NCBI GenBank assembly: GCA_965200005.1
Contig: OZ241331.1
Location: forward strand, 1,116,001-1,180,000
From: Aldehydirespirator sp965200005
GTDB taxonomy: Bacteria; Actinomycetota; Acidimicrobiia; Acidimicrobiales; Aldehydirespiratoraceae
Length of the DNA: 64,000 nucleotides
Reading direction: 5' to 3'
A model generated the notes under the pieces. It was not told where the DNA came from. It searched no databases and saw only the letters and a list, made by a program, of their open reading frames with translations. Made by a program: the position numbers and the translations under genes. This document shows, one piece after another, positions 45,280 through 53,069 of the stretch (the first letter of the stretch is position 1; every line of letters begins with the position of its first letter).

Positions 45280-45452
45280 AGCAACTCCTTGATCGCTCGC
45301 CGCCCGGCTCGTGCGGCCCAGCGGAACTTAGTCAGCAGCCTCCCGAAGGTCATATACGGCGACATTTGGTCCGAAGCATCGCAATCTGGATCGGCTGTCA
45401 TACCCCGCGAGCAGACTCTTGGCTTAGCGCTCCATCACCAGGAGGTATCCCC

Positions 45453-46295
45453 ATGCGCCGTATTCATCTGCTCGCCGCCGTTACCGCAGTGGCCCTGCTC
45501 GTCACCGGCACCGCCGTGGCCCAGAGTGTTCAGCGGTTCACGGATGTTCGTGACGACCATCCGGCCCAGGACGCGATCGTCTGGGCCGCAGATGTCGGGT
45601 TGACCACCGGCTATAGCGACGGCACGTTCCAACCCGAACAACCTCTTTCGAAGCAGCACGCTGTCATCTCCGTTGAGCGCTATTACGACCAGATTCTCGG
45701 AGTTAACCAGTCAGCGGACTTCACCCGCGCTGACATGATGCTCGTCCTGCACAACATGGCTCACGGGACACTGGGAGGCCCTCCCGACGACTCCGAAGAG
45801 GCTGCCGATTCCGGTCCGCTGTTCGGCGACGCCTTCGACAGCATTGAGGTACCGGTTTCTTCGATTCACAAGGTGCGTATCGGCGACTGGACTGAGTTCA
45901 GGTTCCAGGCTGTGTCTACCCACACGAACCGCGACCCGAGCAAACATCCTGTTAGGGGTTGGATGACTCTCATCTGTAGCAAGAGTGCCGAGCAGCCTGG
46001 TGAGGATGCGTGGTTCGTGAACATCAACATTCAGGGTGACGCGTCACTCCCGGCTCACTTTGAGGGACTGAACGTCAGCCTTGACGGCGGACAGGTGCAT
46101 GGCATCGCGACCAAAGTCCACGGCCACATCGCCAACAAAGACTGGCTGGTCATAAACGCGGACGCATTCGTCTCCTGGATCGCCCCGGGCAACAGCCTGT
46201 CAGCCACCACCCGCTTCCAAGGAGAGGGCGCCACCTTCGACGTTTCAGAAATGAAGCTCTACCGCCACCTAGTCCCAGACCGCTGCCGCTGGTAA
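45453..46295 (+). CDS. secreted protein with one SLH domain
   Basis: 280 aa from ATG 45453, with AGGAGG six bases upstream. A cleavable signal peptide (LLAAVTAVALLVTGTAVAQ, cut after AxA) is followed by one S-layer homology unit (FTDVRDDHPAQDAIVWAADVGL, TTGYSDGTFQPEQPLSK). The rest is an unrecognised beta-rich region with an acidic patch (DDSEEAADSG). The SLH unit could attach it to cell-wall polymer. Function unknown. It stands alone, with a convergent nucleotidyltransferase gene downstream. Confidence 0.78.
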   Translation: MRRIHLLAAVTAVALLVTGTAVAQSVQRFTDVRDDHPAQDAIVWAADVGLTTGYSDGTFQPEQPLSKQHAVISVERYYDQILGVNQSADFTRADMMLVLHNMAHGTLGGPPDDSEEAADSGPLFGDAFDSIEVPVSSIHKVRIGDWTEFRFQAVSTHTNRDPSKHPVRGWMTLICSKSAEQPGEDAWFVNINIQGDASLPAHFEGLNVSLDGGQVHGIATKVHGHIANKDWLVINADAFVSWIAPGNSLSATTRFQGEGATFDVSEMKLYRHLVPDRCRW

Positions 46296-46315
46296 CCCCG
46301 GTCGTCAACTACGAC

Positions 46316-46368
46316 GCCGTCAGCGTCAAATCTGCGACTGACGGCTCAATGGTTTGTTGCAGATTTGA
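46316..46368. terminator. two overlapping inverted repeats between convergent genes
   Basis: GCCGTCA (46316-46322) pairs with TGACGGC (46339-46345), and TCAAATCTGC (46326-46335) pairs with GCAGATTTGA (46359-46368). The two hairpins interleave and cannot form fully together. They lie after the SLH gene and overlap the 3' end of the opposite-strand gene. A bidirectional terminator is the simplest reading. Confidence 0.45.
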
Positions 46369-46984
46369 GTGGCTGGTTTCGCTTCAGAAGGCGGCGGGTG
46401 AATTGCTTGACCTTCCACCGCCTTCGGCCCTTGTTGGCCCTATCGAGTGCCTCCATCGCCCAGTATTGCATCGCAGGGGTCAGCAATCTGGGCGGAGGCA
46501 ACGCCTCCTCCATCAAGTCCATTAGTTCGTCTGACGAGCGAATGTTGAGTTCTCGGATCAGGTGGATGGTGTCTTCTTCGTCTTTGTCGCGGCGGGCGGC
46601 AAGCTTCATGGCGAGTAGGTATCTGGGACCAACCGACTCAACGATGAGATGAGATCCTCGAAATACGGGCTCAGTGTCTATGGCTAGCGCAACGTTGAAA
46701 ATCTTGGCAGCGTCATTCATCCAGTCTGGTGCGAGACCATTCCTCTCAGCGACTCTGCCGACGGCATGACGGAGACCGTCGGTCATGCCTTCCGAAAGCA
46801 CATCGATGTCACCGGTCAGTCGTCCAGGTCGACGGGAGAACATGGCCACTCCGCCGCCTACGAGGAGATGGATCTCCTCAGATGCTGAGACGCGCAGTTC
46901 CTTGTTGACCTCCGACAGGTAGAACATCAGTTCTCGGTTTCCGAAGGGTTTGTGTTCGCTAGGCTCCCGAAACTCTTCGTCCAC
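46346..46984 (-). CDS. nucleotidyltransferase (DUF6036/MNT-like), putative toxin
   Basis: 212 aa. The polymerase-beta-like core is IHLLVGGGVAMFSRR followed by RLTGDIDVLSE (GG...DxD) near residues 40-66. A conserved downstream helix reads GPRYLLAMKLAARRDKDEEDTIHLIRELN, similar to AbiEii-like and DUF6036 proteins. The C-terminus is very basic. It lies 15 bp after a 160-aa unknown protein on the same strand, a typical layout of a two-gene toxin-antitoxin or defence pair. It is distinct from the two AbiE loci. Confidence 0.72.
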   Translation of the reverse strand: MDEEFREPSEHKPFGNRELMFYLSEVNKELRVSASEEIHLLVGGGVAMFSRRPGRLTGDIDVLSEGMTDGLRHAVGRVAERNGLAPDWMNDAAKIFNVALAIDTEPVFRGSHLIVESVGPRYLLAMKLAARRDKDEEDTIHLIRELNIRSSDELMDLMEEALPPPRLLTPAMQYWAMEALDRANKGRRRWKVKQFTRRLLKRNQPLKSATNH

Positions 46985-46999
46985 TCCCGGACCTACTCG

Positions 47000-47482
47000 T
47001 TACGAGGGCTTGTGGATGCGAATGTCTTCAATATCCCTGGGCGTGAACCAGACGTCATGGTAAGCAGAGGCACTGGGTGCCTCTGCTCGCACGATCCGGG
47101 CGTAGGGCGAGTCAACAAAGTCACTGTGGTTGAACCGGACGGGTTTGGTGGCGCGGTGTTCCCAGACCCAATCGGGGATCGGTTCGTTGTCGCGGTCGCA
47201 GAGGGCGTGGACGACGGCGGCGATGCGGGCTAGGTCGTTGCGACGTCTGGTGAAGCGATGCCACCAACGAGCGCGGTGTGGAGGGGTTGCGATCATTCGC
47301 TCACGCTCGTCAGGAAAGGTTGCCCAGTCCTTGGCTAGTTGCGACAGTCCAACCACTCTGCCTCTGTGGTCGTTGTCGGCCATGTCAGCAGGCAGCGCCG
47401 CGGTCGTCATTCGACCCGTCCGAAACTCACGACGAGCCTCATTTGAGGCGAACTCTCTCACCTGCTCGCCGACTGCACTCAC
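47000..47482 (-). CDS. hypothetical partner of the nucleotidyltransferase
   Basis: 160 aa from GTG 47482. I recognise no domain. It has a basic centre (HRARWWHRFTRRRNDLARIAAVVHAL) and a C-terminal part with PDWVWEHRATKPVRFN. It probably forms an operon with the nucleotidyltransferase 15 bp downstream, and might be its cognate antitoxin or regulator. Upstream, a TATAGC-like -10 sits about 12 bases before the GTG, which suggests a short or absent leader. Confidence 0.6.
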   Translation of the reverse strand: MSAVGEQVREFASNEARREFRTGRMTTAALPADMADNDHRGRVVGLSQLAKDWATFPDERERMIATPPHRARWWHRFTRRRNDLARIAAVVHALCDRDNEPIPDWVWEHRATKPVRFNHSDFVDSPYARIVRAEAPSASAYHDVWFTPRDIEDIRIHKPS

Positions 47483-47544
47483 CCCACGAAAGCTATAGCA
47501 CTCGAAGGCTTACAGGCCGCTAGAGAGACCGCTGGGGCCAAGAC

Positions 47545-48190
47545 TTGGGTGTGATGCCGGCAGCGTCAAAGTACACAATCCACAACAATGCTGTAACGCA
47601 AAGTGTGAGCTTCATCCAAGTTTCGGTCGGCGCCTACCATGCGTGTGCCGTTACGACAACCGATCGAATTGAATGTTGGGGTTACGACCTCTACGGTCAG
47701 GCTTCTCCTCCGTCTGGAACGTTTACTCAAATCTCAGGCGAGTGGAGCACCTGCGGCATCACGACATCTGGTCTAGTTGAGTGTTGGGGTCTCGATAGAC
47801 ACCATCAGACATCACCTGCGGAGGGGATACTTACTGATGTCTCGGTCGGCAACGGGCACGCGTGTGGCATCACGACAATGGGTCGAATCGAGTGTTGGGG
47901 TCTCGACAAACATGGTCAGGCGTCTCCTCCATCTGGAACGTTCACTGACGTCTCAGCCGGCCAGCGCTACACATGTGCCGTTACGACAAACGGCAACGTC
48001 GAGTGTTGGGGTGACAACGAGTACGGTAAGGCGTCTCCTCCGTCGGGGACATTCACTCAAGTCTCGGTCAACTGGCAACAGGCACTCGTGCGCTGTTACG
48101 AACCGACGGCAACATTGCAAATGCTGGGGTGATGACGAATACGGCGCAGGCATCTCCGCCCTTCGGAAGCCTTCATCGTGAGGTGTGCGG
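47545..48190 (+). pseudogene. degenerate RCC1/BNR-repeat protein fragment
   Basis: Four complete and part of further ~42-aa RCC1-like repeats: each has CxxTxxGxxECWG then GQASPPSGTFTxVS, for example IECWGYDLYGQASPPSG and VECWGDNEYGKASPPSG. The frame reads to 48132, but near 48078 the pattern continues in a second frame (HSCAVTN ... CWGDDEYG) and near 48145 in a third (QASPPFGSL), so single-base indels are present. There is no signal peptide and the beginning looks truncated. It probably is the remnant of a larger secreted propeller protein. It converges with the restriction enzyme tail array. Confidence 0.72.
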
Positions 48191-48225
48191 AGATGCTCTA
48201 CACTCGAGTCGCGGTGCGGATGAGT

Positions 48226-48830
48226 CCTGGGAACGCTCGGGTGGCCGGGATCTAGTAGATGAAGATCGGGCAGCACCAGTGGTGTCGCTAGTACGGCGAA
48301 GCGTGTGCGGTTGGATGGGCTGGCGACGACGAAGCCACCCACCTGGGCACGGCCCGTGTTTGTTGGGAGCCCTTGATTGACGCCAGGTCGGGGATCATGT
48401 GGGTTGCTAGTGCCTGGAAGGTCATGTTTGAGGTGCCCGTGATCAGGATCGCCTCCTGGGGATGCACCGAGTTTGCCGTCCGGTTGCGCAGAGATCGAAG
48501 AGTCTGTCGACGACGATGACCCCGAATGGGATCTGTCTGGTGAGGTTGACCAGGATGGACGCTCTGGCTTGGGGGGGGGGGGCTTAGTGCAGAGTCTTGG
48601 GAAATACTCGGCTCGCCTGACCCGGTCCGATGAAATGAAGGTCCGGTAGCAAGTTGACTGCTATTGCCCGGGGATCGCCATGTTTGACGGTGCCGAGATG
48701 ACTACCGCTTCCTTGGGATGGCGCGGCTGGGTTGATTGGTCCCGGTTGCGCTGAGGTCGGGGAGGTTGCGCGTCGCGAGCGCGGCGAAGATGGCTCGGTT
48801 GTTTGTTGCGCTGATGACCAATGAGTCTGC
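48226..48830 (-). repeat. tandem array of five divergent copies of the restriction enzyme's C-terminal tail module
   Basis: On the minus strand five consecutive ~107-150 bp units each encode a ~35-40 aa block of the pattern V-I-x...N...F-x-x-L-A-T...L-P-D-L...Q-x-x-R-x-x-P-R. Copy 1 (48830-48702) is the actual C-terminus of the large enzyme (LVISATNNRAIF ... LPDLSATG). Copy 2 (about 48712-48584) reads VVISAPSNMAI then, after one frameshift, AVNLLPDLHFIGPGQASRVFP. Copy 3 (48568-48443) is SILVNLTRQIPFG ... FDLCATGRQTRCIPR. Copy 4 (48452-48342) is AILITGTSNMTFQALATHM. Copy 5 (48342-48226) is GGFVVASPSNRTRFAVLAT. Successive copies lie in shifted frames and share low DNA identity, yet copies 1, 3, 4 and 5 have no internal stop. 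Confidence 0.75.
48570..48582 (+). repeat. poly-G tract A (G13)
   Basis: Thirteen G residues between tail modules 2 and 3, flanked by GGCTT on the left and CTTAGTGCAG on the right. The right flank resembles those of tracts B and C. On the coding (minus) strand it is a C13 run just after the stop of the alternate tail. Confidence 0.9.
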
Positions 48831-51800
48831 GGGGGGGGGGGCTTCGGCGCGTGGGAACATGGCCGAGATTGTCTTGACGGATGACAAGATGCGATCGTCT
48901 TCGTACAGCCAGAGAGTTGTGAACGGTCGATACAGCACCTTGCGGATTCGAGACGCGTCAAACTCAATTCTCTGCCGCTTCTTGAGAGACTGCTTCAGTG
49001 CTGTGGTCCACTTGATAGTACTCAAGTCGACGCCCTCAGTAACCTCTTCTAGAGAGAATCCCAACTCAAGCAGTTCAAGAGCTTCACCATATGTGTAAAG
49101 CATTCGACTTACTCTCTCAGCGAGAACACTACGGGAGAACGAGTAGACGTAACTGTCACAGCTAGTTGTAAGTCCAAGCGCATGATCTTGCACGAGTGAC
49201 TTCTGAACCTTCGCTTGAGATCGTATGTGGCAGACAGGTAACATCTCATCGAATGTTCCGTCGGTGATGTTGATCCAGTCGTGGTGATCATTCAGTGGGA
49301 TCTCGCGAAGTTGACTGTCGGTTGCATCCCCTAGGTCAGCTAGCCACTTGTGTTTCTGTTCAAGGCTTGAGTATTCGGGAACCTCTACGTAGTGCAGTGA
49401 TCCGGGCTGACCACTCTTGACACGAGGATTACGAACGCAGATCGTAATCTGCACGCCATTTCGTGATCCACCTCCGAATAGCTTGTCACCCTCCCGACGG
49501 AACTCTTCGCCACTCTTGTAAGCATCGCCTCGGAGATTCACTACGTAAATGCTGCTGAACTCGTCACGAAGTTGGGCACGCATGCCCGCGAGCGATGTTG
49601 CAGCGCTGAGTGAGTTGGGATGTATGAGTGCTACGACACCAAACTGATTCCCAGATGCTTGAGCGGTGAGTCTGTCGCTTGCCCATCTGAAGGCCTCCAC
49701 GAAGAGGTTCCCTGCGGACTTGCCTGCTCCTCTTCCCGTGACCTCTTTGTGTCTTCGCCCGTATGTATCGCGGACGCGGGCTTCTACGTCTTCGTAAGCG
49801 ATGTTGGGGTTGTCGTCGCCTGAGGATTTTTGACCTGCTGACCAGGGTGGGTTGCTGATGATTACTTGAATCGGAAGCTTGTTCTGTCGTCTGGCTCGCT
49901 CTGAAGCTTCCTGGAGAAGCCCGTCGAGTTTGGGTTTCTGTCGATCGTCGTCACCCATCAGGAACGTGTCTGTCAACACGGCACCGGCGAACGGCTTGTA
50001 ACCGTCTCGATCGAACACGCCACGCTCAGCCGCTGCCTCTTCGATCTTCAGGGCTGAGATGTAGTACGCAAGCAACACCAGCTCGTTGCAGTGCATCTCA
50101 CGTAGGTATTTCCTTGAGACATCGCGATCTCGGATGATCGGATTGCCATCCTGATCCTTGATGGTCATCAGCCGTGCAAGGAACGTGCCAGTGCCAGCAA
50201 AGGGATCAAGGATGTTCACGTACTCGTCAGTAAGGCCGCGTCCGAACTCCTTGCGACACACCGCGTCGACCGACCTCAACATGAAGTCCACTAGTTCGAT
50301 TGGCGTGTACACAATGCCAAGCCGGCTCACCACATCGGGCATTGCCGCTTTGAAGAATCCGTCATAAATCCCCTTGAGGATGTCGAGACGCTCGGCTGAC
50401 TCAACAGCACCTGCAAAGGCGGCAGCCATGCGCTGGTATGCGTTACGGAGAGGCCGGAGTTCAACACCAAACGGGTGACCGTCTGTGTGATCGTCATCTT
50501 CAGCCTGATGCGGCAGTAACTCAAGCAGCTTCTCGAGGCTTGTCGAGATCGGGTTATGTGCCGCGAACTGGCTGTGCTCAAACATGGCATCAAACACCGG
50601 GATTGTGACCGTGTGCTGTGCCAGCATCTGCTTGGCTTCTACATAACTGATGTTCGGTGACACCGTGGTGCGGATGTCGTGCAAGAAGGTCTTGAACTGA
50701 TCAGCGAACTCGGAGTGGTCGATGCGAGCAACTTCAAGCCTCGTCGAAGACAACCCCTGCTCGGTGGACGGCAACATGGCGTCGAGGCGTCTCTGAATCT
50801 GTGCTGCAACCCGTGCGGCGTTCCGACCCCAAGAGGCGTACTGCTGCTTGTCGCCTACTGCGTCGACCAGCATCGAGGCGAAACCGGTGTTCAGAGTGTC
50901 GTACAACTGCAGTTGTAACTGGACTCCAATGCCAAGTCCTGTCGGATCGGGTCCTGCCGCAACATCGATGTCAACCGGACCGTTGCGTCTCGCGGCAGAC
51001 GGATTCGAGATCCAGTAGTCGATCCGTTCATCGTGTGATCTCAGAGCGCGTAGCACCTTCCACACTGCTGAGAAATCACCATCATCGAGAATTGCTTTGG
51101 CGGCCTGTTTGGGGTCGGCCGTCTGTTCAACGTTGACCGTGACAGGTACCACGATGTATCCGCGCTCTTTGCCTTTAGCTCGTCGCATCACGCGACCAAC
51201 TGCCTGGGTTATGTCAACCTGTGAAGCGCGAGGCTGCACGAACACCACAGCGTCAAGAGCGGGAACGTCCACACCTTCGGTTAGAACCCTTGCGTTCGTG
51301 AGTACACGACAACGCGTCTCACTCGCGGTCACATCTGCCGATTCAGAGTGAGAGCGCAGTTCAGCAAGCATCCGTTTGCGGTCGATGGCAGGAGTCTTGC
51401 CATCCATGTGCCGCACATCTAGATGCAGGTAGTCGTCGTAGCTGCCGGCCTCAGCGATAACGGTTTCGGTGATCGGTCGCCAGTGAGTCTCGACTGCCTT
51501 GGAGGCCGTGACCGTGTTGCAAAAGGCGATTGCAGAAGTAACGGGTCGGCCGTGTGTCAAGTCAACCTGGCCAGGTCTGCGACCGGCAGGAACATCGGTT
51601 GATCGCGGCGTCGCAAGAGCATCCCAACAACCAGCCAACCGCAAAGCGGTGTCCATCTTGATCGTGACATCTTTGAACTTTTGCTTGCCGGATTTGCTCT
51701 TTCGTTTCTGAGGTACCGCAACTGTCAGTGCGTTATCGCGATTAAACGCCTCCGCGTATGCGGCTTCATTGACCGCAATTACGACTACCCGGTAGTCCGC

Positions 51801-53069
51801 AAGCCACTCGCCGTCAATGGCATCCGAAAACGACATCCGGTAGAACTCCGGGCCGTAACGCGACTCGTCGTCCATCGAATAGGCAAAGCCATCAAAGTCC
51901 GTTGACTCAATCTTGCGCTTCTGCTTACCCGTGAACACTCTCGGGGTTGCTGTCATGAACATCTTCTTGGCACACGGCAGCAGGTGATCGTGATGAATTG
52001 ACAAGAACGGCGAGACACCTTCCACGCCCTTGCGTGACTCCAACTCCTGAATCCCCGTAGTGCGATGGGCCTCGTCGCAGATTGCAAGGTCGAACTCATA
52101 AAGCGGACCCAACTTGCGCATCGCCTCAGCGATCGTCGGAGTCGACTGGTAGGTGCTGAACACCACCCGCATCTGGTCGAGCGGTGGCGGCTTGGCAAGC
52201 CGCTCGGCGATATCGGCAGTGCTCGTCGTGACTGGAATCGCAAGCTCACACAAGTCGTCGTAGCTGACCTCGCTCGCACGACCTGCGCTCGGATCCGAAC
52301 ACACGCCGATGTACTCAAGCCGCACGTTTCGCTGGTCTGACCACATCGTCATGGTCTGTGCCATCAGCGCTATCGAAGGCACCAGATACAGAACCGTCCC
52401 ACCCGCACCCACAACTCGCTCAGCAGCACGCAGCGCAACCAGCGACTTACCAGTGCCGCACGGCAGGATCAACTTCCCATTCCGATGAGAGTGGAAGCCC
52501 TGCGCTATCGCCTGCACGGCATCGTCTTGGTATGGCCGCAACTCGTGCCTCGAGGGACGCAGCTTGAGCAGGCGGCGCCTGATGTCAAGCCGATACTTGT
52601 GAACCTCGCGCCGCCAGTCGGAGTGCCAGCCATCCATGTCCAGCGTGGACAGCACCTGACATGGCGGATCGGCGAGTTGCAACTTCTTGAGACCGACCTT
52701 TGCTATCGGGCGCTGTGTGACAAGCACCCTGGAACTGAAGTCTTTGGTTGCTGATGCAGCGATGAATGAGTTGATCTCTGCAGTGGTGACAGGGTTAGTT
52801 CCGAACTTGCATTGAATGGCGCAGTAACCGCCTCCAGCACTTTGAGACTGCAGGGCGACAAGGTCAATGCCATAGTCCTGACCCGGATATCCGAGTGTCT
52901 TACGCTCCGGCCACTCAGACCAGAGCCAGACTTCATCAAAGCGGTCACCCCAGATCCCGTCATGCGCTCGCAAGGCGTCACGCACCATGCACTCGAAAGT
53001 GCGCCAGCCGGTAGGACTGTTTGTTGCGACTTCCTGGGCACGAGTCAACAACTGTTCGAGGCCACTCAT
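48702..53069 (-). CDS. Mrr nuclease - SF2 helicase - N6-adenine methyltransferase, type ISP-like restriction enzyme
   Basis: 1455 aa in one chain. Residues ~20-150: Mrr-like PD-(D/E)XK nuclease (DYGIDLVALQ, CAIQCKFG). Residues ~190-680: superfamily 2 helicase with PCGTGKS, CDEAHR, MTATPRVF and the QAVGRVMRRAKG motif. Residues ~950-1250: methyltransferase with DPFAGTGTFLARL (AdoMet) and IISNPPWSAG (catalytic NPPW). The start of a target-recognition domain follows (VLYRPFTTLWLYED). This order matches single-chain type ISP enzymes, which cleave and methylate DNA in an ATP-dependent way. It ends early, after a poly-C run, at tail module 1; the expected C-terminal ~240 aa are encoded in the gene immediately upstream, whose stop overlaps this ATG. 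Confidence 0.88.
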   Translation of the reverse strand: MSGLEQLLTRAQEVATNSPTGWRTFECMVRDALRAHDGIWGDRFDEVWLWSEWPERKTLGYPGQDYGIDLVALQSQSAGGGYCAIQCKFGTNPVTTAEINSFIAASATKDFSSRVLVTQRPIAKVGLKKLQLADPPCQVLSTLDMDGWHSDWRREVHKYRLDIRRRLLKLRPSRHELRPYQDDAVQAIAQGFHSHRNGKLILPCGTGKSLVALRAAERVVGAGGTVLYLVPSIALMAQTMTMWSDQRNVRLEYIGVCSDPSAGRASEVSYDDLCELAIPVTTSTADIAERLAKPPPLDQMRVVFSTYQSTPTIAEAMRKLGPLYEFDLAICDEAHRTTGIQELESRKGVEGVSPFLSIHHDHLLPCAKKMFMTATPRVFTGKQKRKIESTDFDGFAYSMDDESRYGPEFYRMSFSDAIDGEWLADYRVVVIAVNEAAYAEAFNRDNALTVAVPQKRKSKSGKQKFKDVTIKMDTALRLAGCWDALATPRSTDVPAGRRPGQVDLTHGRPVTSAIAFCNTVTASKAVETHWRPITETVIAEAGSYDDYLHLDVRHMDGKTPAIDRKRMLAELRSHSESADVTASETRCRVLTNARVLTEGVDVPALDAVVFVQPRASQVDITQAVGRVMRRAKGKERGYIVVPVTVNVEQTADPKQAAKAILDDGDFSAVWKVLRALRSHDERIDYWISNPSAARRNGPVDIDVAAGPDPTGLGIGVQLQLQLYDTLNTGFASMLVDAVGDKQQYASWGRNAARVAAQIQRRLDAMLPSTEQGLSSTRLEVARIDHSEFADQFKTFLHDIRTTVSPNISYVEAKQMLAQHTVTIPVFDAMFEHSQFAAHNPISTSLEKLLELLPHQAEDDDHTDGHPFGVELRPLRNAYQRMAAAFAGAVESAERLDILKGIYDGFFKAAMPDVVSRLGIVYTPIELVDFMLRSVDAVCRKEFGRGLTDEYVNILDPFAGTGTFLARLMTIKDQDGNPIIRDRDVSRKYLREMHCNELVLLAYYISALKIEEAAAERGVFDRDGYKPFAGAVLTDTFLMGDDDRQKPKLDGLLQEASERARRQNKLPIQVIISNPPWSAGQKSSGDDNPNIAYEDVEARVRDTYGRRHKEVTGRGAGKSAGNLFVEAFRWASDRLTAQASGNQFGVVALIHPNSLSAATSLAGMRAQLRDEFSSIYVVNLRGDAYKSGEEFRREGDKLFGGGSRNGVQITICVRNPRVKSGQPGSLHYVEVPEYSSLEQKHKWLADLGDATDSQLREIPLNDHHDWINITDGTFDEMLPVCHIRSQAKVQKSLVQDHALGLTTSCDSYVYSFSRSVLAERVSRMLYTYGEALELLELGFSLEEVTEGVDLSTIKWTTALKQSLKKRQRIEFDASRIRKVLYRPFTTLWLYEDDRILSSVKTISAMFPRAEAPPPADSLVISATNNRAIFAALATRNLPDLSATGTNQPSRAIPRKR
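48831..48841 (+). repeat. poly-G tract B (G11), inside the large restriction gene before its tail
   Basis: Eleven G residues flanked by TCTGC and CTTCGGCGCG. In the minus-strand gene the C11 run encodes the PPP of AEAPPPADS, immediately before tail module 1. C11 gives the tail ending at 48702. One C fewer would shift into the frame ending at 48584 (LLPDLHFIGPGQASRVFP), and one more into the frame ending at 48661. Confidence 0.9.

Noticed and set aside
48570..48582. Poly-G runs as scaffold-gap filler or polymerase artefact
   Set aside because: Three runs have similar flanks and lie at functionally meaningful frame-determining positions, so they were kept as candidate features, though the exact lengths need read-level checking.
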